The notes beneath the pieces are model-generated. The model had not been told where the DNA came from and did no database searches. It saw only the letters and a program-made list of their open reading frames with translations. A DNA stretch of 42,342 nucleotides, taken from assembly GCA_001970955.1 (NCBI GenBank), contig MPUH01000634.1:1-42342 (forward strand). Direction: 5' to 3'. This DNA comes from Stentor coeruleus (Eukaryota > Ciliophora > Heterotrichea > Heterotrichida > Stentoridae). The first letter of the stretch is position 1; every line of letters begins with the position of its first letter. This document shows, piece by piece, positions 38,566-42,342 of this stretch. The translations under genes were made by a program, and so were the position numbers.

Positions 38566-41500
38566 TTATTCATCTAAGCAACTATCGTAAAGAATGAAAA
38601 AAGCTTCAGCCATTGGCACTTCAATCATTTTAGAAACTACTCGGACCATACGCACCAAGCGCATGTTATCAAGGTTCAAAGACAGAGCCTGGAACTCCAA
38701 GTTAGTTTTTTCTAAATTCTCAATCAAATTTTCATTGTGATTCCTAAGAGTGTTATTATCTTCTAAAAGGCTATGTTTTTCATATCGTAATTCATTGATT
38801 TGATCAATAAGCCTAGTTCGTTCTGTATCATAATAAACGACTTGTTTGCTGAAAGTTGAAATTGCTGACAAACTCCAAGCGAGTTTTCTTGATCTTGCCG
38901 ACATGATCTGAAGGGCAAAGAGTTCAAATGCCCCAACTTGACTGATTGAGTTTAATTCATCTTTAGAAACTTTATTGTTGATAACAGTGCTCACATTACT
39001 AGGATTTTCTACTGATTTAGCTGATTCTAAAGCTAAACTTAAAGGACGTTCAACATCATCTATATTAGAAAAATCTCTTGAATGTTTACTAAACTGAGCA
39101 ATTGCTTGAGGAAGACTCATTTTCCCACCTGATAACATAGCTCTGAAATATAAGGAAATTTTATAAAATGAATATTGAACTAAGCGTTTTTGATAATTTG
39201 TCCCTGATAAAATAAATCGTTTAAAAGCTAATGAATGCTTAGGTGTTACATGATAACCACATTTAAGAACAATATTTTTCCATCTCCATAAAGCTCCTTC
39301 GTAGTTAAGAGTAACAGATGTCATCATTTTTGTAGTAGCTTTTCTCATCATCCTTCGTCTTCTTAAAAACTCTAGGTTTTTCCAATACTTAAATCTCATT
39401 TCTTGTATTCTTTTTGAGTAATTTAGCAGTTGTCGGAAAACAAAATAAGCTGAGTTTATTTTTTTGATTGTCCTTATTTTTTCCACTCTATGCCATAGTT
39501 CTTCAAAAGCAACTTTAGCCATATCTTGATAGTTTTTAATCAGTTTGTTAAGCATATTTTTCACTCTTCGATCTCCTAAAATAGCATTAAGGGCAACTTT
39601 TAATCTTTTATTCACTAGGTTTAAAGCTAAAAACTTCAGCTTTGTTGTTGTTTCTGTAATATGAAGTCGTTTACTTAAAGCATTTTCTCTAAGTTTTTTA
39701 TATGCTTCTTTCATTTTAGCCATATAAGCATTGATGAATTTATTAAAAATGCCTTTAACGAAACTTCCTCCACCTGAAATTCTTGTTAATGAAGTTTTAA
39801 CTGTCTTAACAGAAACATGACTCATTATGGTCTTAAGCTGTAAACCACGTATTTTATCAGTTAATGACTTATTCTTGCACATTTCAACATAATTTCTCCA
39901 TTTTGAAATATATTCTTGAGGTCTATGAGTTGCAACAGCAAAAAGACGTCTCATAATACCAAGAACTCTACTCCCATCTCCCAAAATTTTCTCTGTCATA
40001 CATTTAGAAGTTCTTTGAACAATTCTTTTAAGAGAAGTTTGTAGTTTAAGTGCTTTAACATTGCTTAATAATGAATTCGATTTAACTGCTTGAACATAAG
40101 CTTTCCAGTTCAAAAATCCTATTTTTGGAAGTTTGTTAAGTCCTGCGATTATTGACTTGATTGCCCCAATCATTTTATTCCCTCCTCCAGCAATCCTTGA
40201 AAAACTATCTTTTTGAGTTCGCATAGCTAGTTTTGTTAAAGCAGCTTTACATTTTAAGGCTTTAGAAGTATCCATTAACTCTTTACTGTTTACTTTTTTC
40301 ACAAAGTTCTTCCAATCATTAAAGCTATCTCTTTGTTTCTTCATAGCATGTCTGAATAAGTCTTTAAGTGCTTTTTTAACAGTAGCGTATTTTTCTGGGC
40401 TGATTTCAAAGAACACTTCTGATAAGATTCTATTAGGGATTTTACTTAATGAATTTTTAAGCTTCTGACTACGGGCTTGATCGAAAAGTCGTTTCATTTG
40501 AATGTCTTTAAGATAGTCTTTCCATCTTAAGAAAGCAATAAGAGGCATTTTTTCTATAGCTTTAAACATTTTGCTTAAAAGACCTTCAGCTAAGTTACCT
40601 GCACCATAAACTCTAGTTGTAGTTTGTCTAAGAGTCCTTAAAGTTATCTGTTTCAAAGATTTTATAAGCTTTTGAGTACGGACACTATCAAAAAGTTCTT
40701 CTCTCTCACATGTTGTTAAGTATTTCTGCCATTTAGAATAAGCATCTTTAAGTCTTCTCTCAAATTGATGGGCCATATTTAATAAAGTTGCTTTAGTTTG
40801 ATTTCCTTTAGGACTAATTTTCTCAAAAACTCCTTTAATAGTTCTTAAAGGAAGTTTACTTAAAACATCAGCAAGAGTACGTCCTTTCAAAGATGTTTTA
40901 AGTTTTTCAGGCTTAATTGTTACATACCATTTTTTGAAATAGTCTGCGTAGAGTTTGATACAATTAGAACCAAGGATTTTTAAAGCTAGGCGAAGTTTTG
41001 AGTTATCATGGTCAACATGATCTTTGCATGAACGGAGCACACGACGAGATGGTTTTGAAAGTGATTCTTTTATAATAAATGCCTTAGCTTTTTTCTCAAA
41101 AGCTGTTTTTTGGGAATCTTTGCAGAATAAAGCCCATTTCTGGAAAGATTCTATTAAACCTTTATCAAAAACAAGGACTAATCCTCTAAGAGCACGTTTT
41201 ATATGAGCGGTATTTGGCATGATATCACTGAAGATTAATCTTAATGATCGAGATTGAATACGGAATAAGAAGAATTTTAGTTTTTCAGATTTAACATTGT
41301 CGGATAAGCCTTTTTTCTTAGTTTCATCAATGAATATCTTCCAATTTAAGAATGCTCGTCTTGGTAATTTTTCAAGAGCCATAAAAATAGCTTTAATAGC
41401 TCCAGTTGCTTTACTTCCTCCTCCTACTATTCTTTGGAAACAATCTTTAGATGATCTTGTAGGAATTCTTGTAAGAGCATTTTTGAGTTTCTGACTACGG

Positions 41501-42342
41501 AGACTATCGAGAATATTTCTGTTTTTACAAGCATCGTTGAATTTTTTCCATAATTCTAAAGCATTTCTGGGGCGTCGTTTAAGATTGTGGAGGATACTAT
41601 TAAGGGCACCTTTAACTTTGCTACCATCGCCGATGATTCTTTCGTATCCATCTCTTAAGGTTCTATTTGGTATTTTAGATAAGGCAATTTTTAGTTTTTG
41701 GCTAATGATGTTGTCGAAGAGTTTTTTGGCTTTCACATCTTTTATATAGTCATTCCATTTAACAAATGCTGTTTTGGATGCTTTTTTTAATGAGTTAACT
41801 ATGCTTTTGAGAGCTCCTTTGACTTTATCACCTTCTCCAATTACACGCTCAACTACATCCTTTATTGTTCTGCGAGGGATACGATCGAAAGCATTTAGCA
41901 ATTTGTGGGCTCGAGCGTTGTCAAGCATTCCTTTAGTTTTGATGTTTTGAATATAATCTCTCCATCTCTCAAGTGCGTTCTTTGGCATCTTTTGGATTGC
42001 TGATAATATGTTTTTAATTGCTCCTTTAGCTTTGCTACCATCTCCAAGTACTCTTTGAACTGCATCTTTAAGTTTTCTTCGTGGGATTCTATCAAGAGAT
42101 ATTTTAAGTCTTTGACTTCTTAGATTATCGAAAATGCCTTTTTGCTTACAAGCTTCTACAAATCCTTTCCACATTCTTAAAGCTTCTCTTGGTCTTTGTT
42201 TAATAGCATTAATCATACTCTTAAGAGCACCCTTAACTTTATTTCCGTCACCATAAATTCTATCATGAGCATCTTTTAGTGTTCTTCTAGGAATATTTGT
42301 AAGTGCGCTTTTAAGTTTTTGACTTCTTAAATTATCAAGCAT
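38566..42342 (-). CDS. Giant 69-aa-repeat protein, Sfi1/spasmin-binding-like (5' end cut by window)
   Basis: At least 1258 codons are present, and the frame is open to the right edge. The Met at 42342 is inside a repeat (compare KGMLDNARAHK), so the true start lies beyond the window. About fourteen units of some 69 residues cover codons 1 to about 950. A consensus unit is xFDNxRSQKLKxALxxIPRR, then TLKDxxxRIxGDGSKVKGAL, KxIxxAIxKxPRxALxxW and KxFVxxxKxKG. Each is probably alpha-helical, with a Trp in an ALxxWKxYV helix reminiscent of the centrin-binding motif of Sfi1. The units degenerate toward the C-terminus. A non-repeat region follows, then a coiled coil near 1170-1230 (RLIDQINELRYEKHSLLEDN). 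Giant Sfi1-like proteins binding centrin-like spasmins build Ca2+-triggered contractile fibres of heterotrichs; membership of that group is inference from repeat form. Confidence 0.85.
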   Translation of the reverse strand: MLDNLRSQKLKSALTNIPRRTLKDAHDRIYGDGNKVKGALKSMINAIKQRPREALRMWKGFVEACKQKGIFDNLRSQRLKISLDRIPRRKLKDAVQRVLGDGSKAKGAIKNILSAIQKMPKNALERWRDYIQNIKTKGMLDNARAHKLLNAFDRIPRRTIKDVVERVIGEGDKVKGALKSIVNSLKKASKTAFVKWNDYIKDVKAKKLFDNIISQKLKIALSKIPNRTLRDGYERIIGDGSKVKGALNSILHNLKRRPRNALELWKKFNDACKNRNILDSLRSQKLKNALTRIPTRSSKDCFQRIVGGGSKATGAIKAIFMALEKLPRRAFLNWKIFIDETKKKGLSDNVKSEKLKFFLFRIQSRSLRLIFSDIMPNTAHIKRALRGLVLVFDKGLIESFQKWALFCKDSQKTAFEKKAKAFIIKESLSKPSRRVLRSCKDHVDHDNSKLRLALKILGSNCIKLYADYFKKWYVTIKPEKLKTSLKGRTLADVLSKLPLRTIKGVFEKISPKGNQTKATLLNMAHQFERRLKDAYSKWQKYLTTCEREELFDSVRTQKLIKSLKQITLRTLRQTTTRVYGAGNLAEGLLSKMFKAIEKMPLIAFLRWKDYLKDIQMKRLFDQARSQKLKNSLSKIPNRILSEVFFEISPEKYATVKKALKDLFRHAMKKQRDSFNDWKNFVKKVNSKELMDTSKALKCKAALTKLAMRTQKDSFSRIAGGGNKMIGAIKSIIAGLNKLPKIGFLNWKAYVQAVKSNSLLSNVKALKLQTSLKRIVQRTSKCMTEKILGDGSRVLGIMRRLFAVATHRPQEYISKWRNYVEMCKNKSLTDKIRGLQLKTIMSHVSVKTVKTSLTRISGGGSFVKGIFNKFINAYMAKMKEAYKKLRENALSKRLHITETTTKLKFLALNLVNKRLKVALNAILGDRRVKNMLNKLIKNYQDMAKVAFEELWHRVEKIRTIKKINSAYFVFRQLLNYSKRIQEMRFKYWKNLEFLRRRRMMRKATTKMMTSVTLNYEGALWRWKNIVLKCGYHVTPKHSLAFKRFILSGTNYQKRLVQYSFYKISLYFRAMLSGGKMSLPQAIAQFSKHSRDFSNIDDVERPLSLALESAKSVENPSNVSTVINNKVSKDELNSISQVGAFELFALQIMSARSRKLAWSLSAISTFSKQVVYYDTERTRLIDQINELRYEKHSLLEDNNTLRNHNENLIENLEKTNLEFQALSLNLDNMRLVRMVRVVSKMIEVPMAEAFFILYDSCLDE
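39500..42342 (-). repeat. About 14 tandem units of ~207 bp (69 aa)
   Basis: The unit length is 69 codons between the first two complete copies (LDNLRSQKLK to FDNLRSQRLK). Copies toward 42342 are most alike, with recurrent GDGSKVKGA, IPRR and KG-F/L-DN blocks. Copies below about 40.9 kb are diverged, and one near 41.0 kb has lost most of the GDG block. The left limit is approximate. Confidence 0.85.

Overview
The window looks like macronuclear DNA of a heterotrich ciliate, most likely Stentor or a close relative. It is AT-rich, uses the standard stop codons, and packs genes on both strands. Most genes read as single long open frames. Two genes only make sense once a 15-nt GT...AG intron is removed, and such tiny introns are a known heterotrich hallmark. 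Gene content fits a ciliated protist: axonemal proteins (SHIPPO/STPGR, a QRICH2-like coiled coil, a multi-ASH-domain CFAP65/HYDIN-type protein), calcineurin A, an ammonium transporter, elongin C and an RJL-type GTPase. I name the genus by inference, not from a marker gene.

Layout. 1-1.75 kb: non-coding DNA and a dead FMO-like copy on the minus strand. 1.75-3.9 kb: an STPGR-repeat gene with a 15-nt intron and a secreted PHB-depolymerase-like hydrolase, both minus. 4.1-4.8 kb: a decayed RCC1-repeat gene. 5.2-6.2 kb: a zinc-finger gene whose 3' part looks frameshifted. 7.4-10.5 kb: two tandem FMO-like genes. 11.7-14.9 kb: a small coiled-coil gene (minus) and a spliced QRICH2-like gene (plus). 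14.9-23.3 kb: one 2795-codon gene with two levels of internal repetition. 23.9-26.7 kb: a pseudogene field with remnants of a PPWD1-type WD40-cyclophilin, serine hydroxymethyltransferase and perhaps a TRAF zinc finger. 26.8-32.9 kb: the ASH-domain gene and calcineurin A. 33-35.3 kb: no convincing gene. 35.3-36.8 kb: ammonium transporter. 37.2-42.3 kb: a J-domain/SAP-like/Rab-like fusion, elongin C, and the 3' part of a giant gene of 69-residue, tryptophan-bearing repeats that runs off the right edge.

The genes do not form a pathway, as expected for a eukaryotic chromosome. A theme does emerge: at least three products are predicted for the axoneme, and the giant repeat protein at the right edge resembles Sfi1/spasmin-binding scaffolds that partner centrin-like Ca2+ sensors in heterotrich contractile fibres. 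The strongest candidates for something undescribed are that protein, the 2795-aa protein in which a 19-aa repeat array has expanded inside one unit of a ~299-aa super-repeat, and the reversed domain order of the J-domain/GTPase fusion. The density of readable pseudogenes is also notable.
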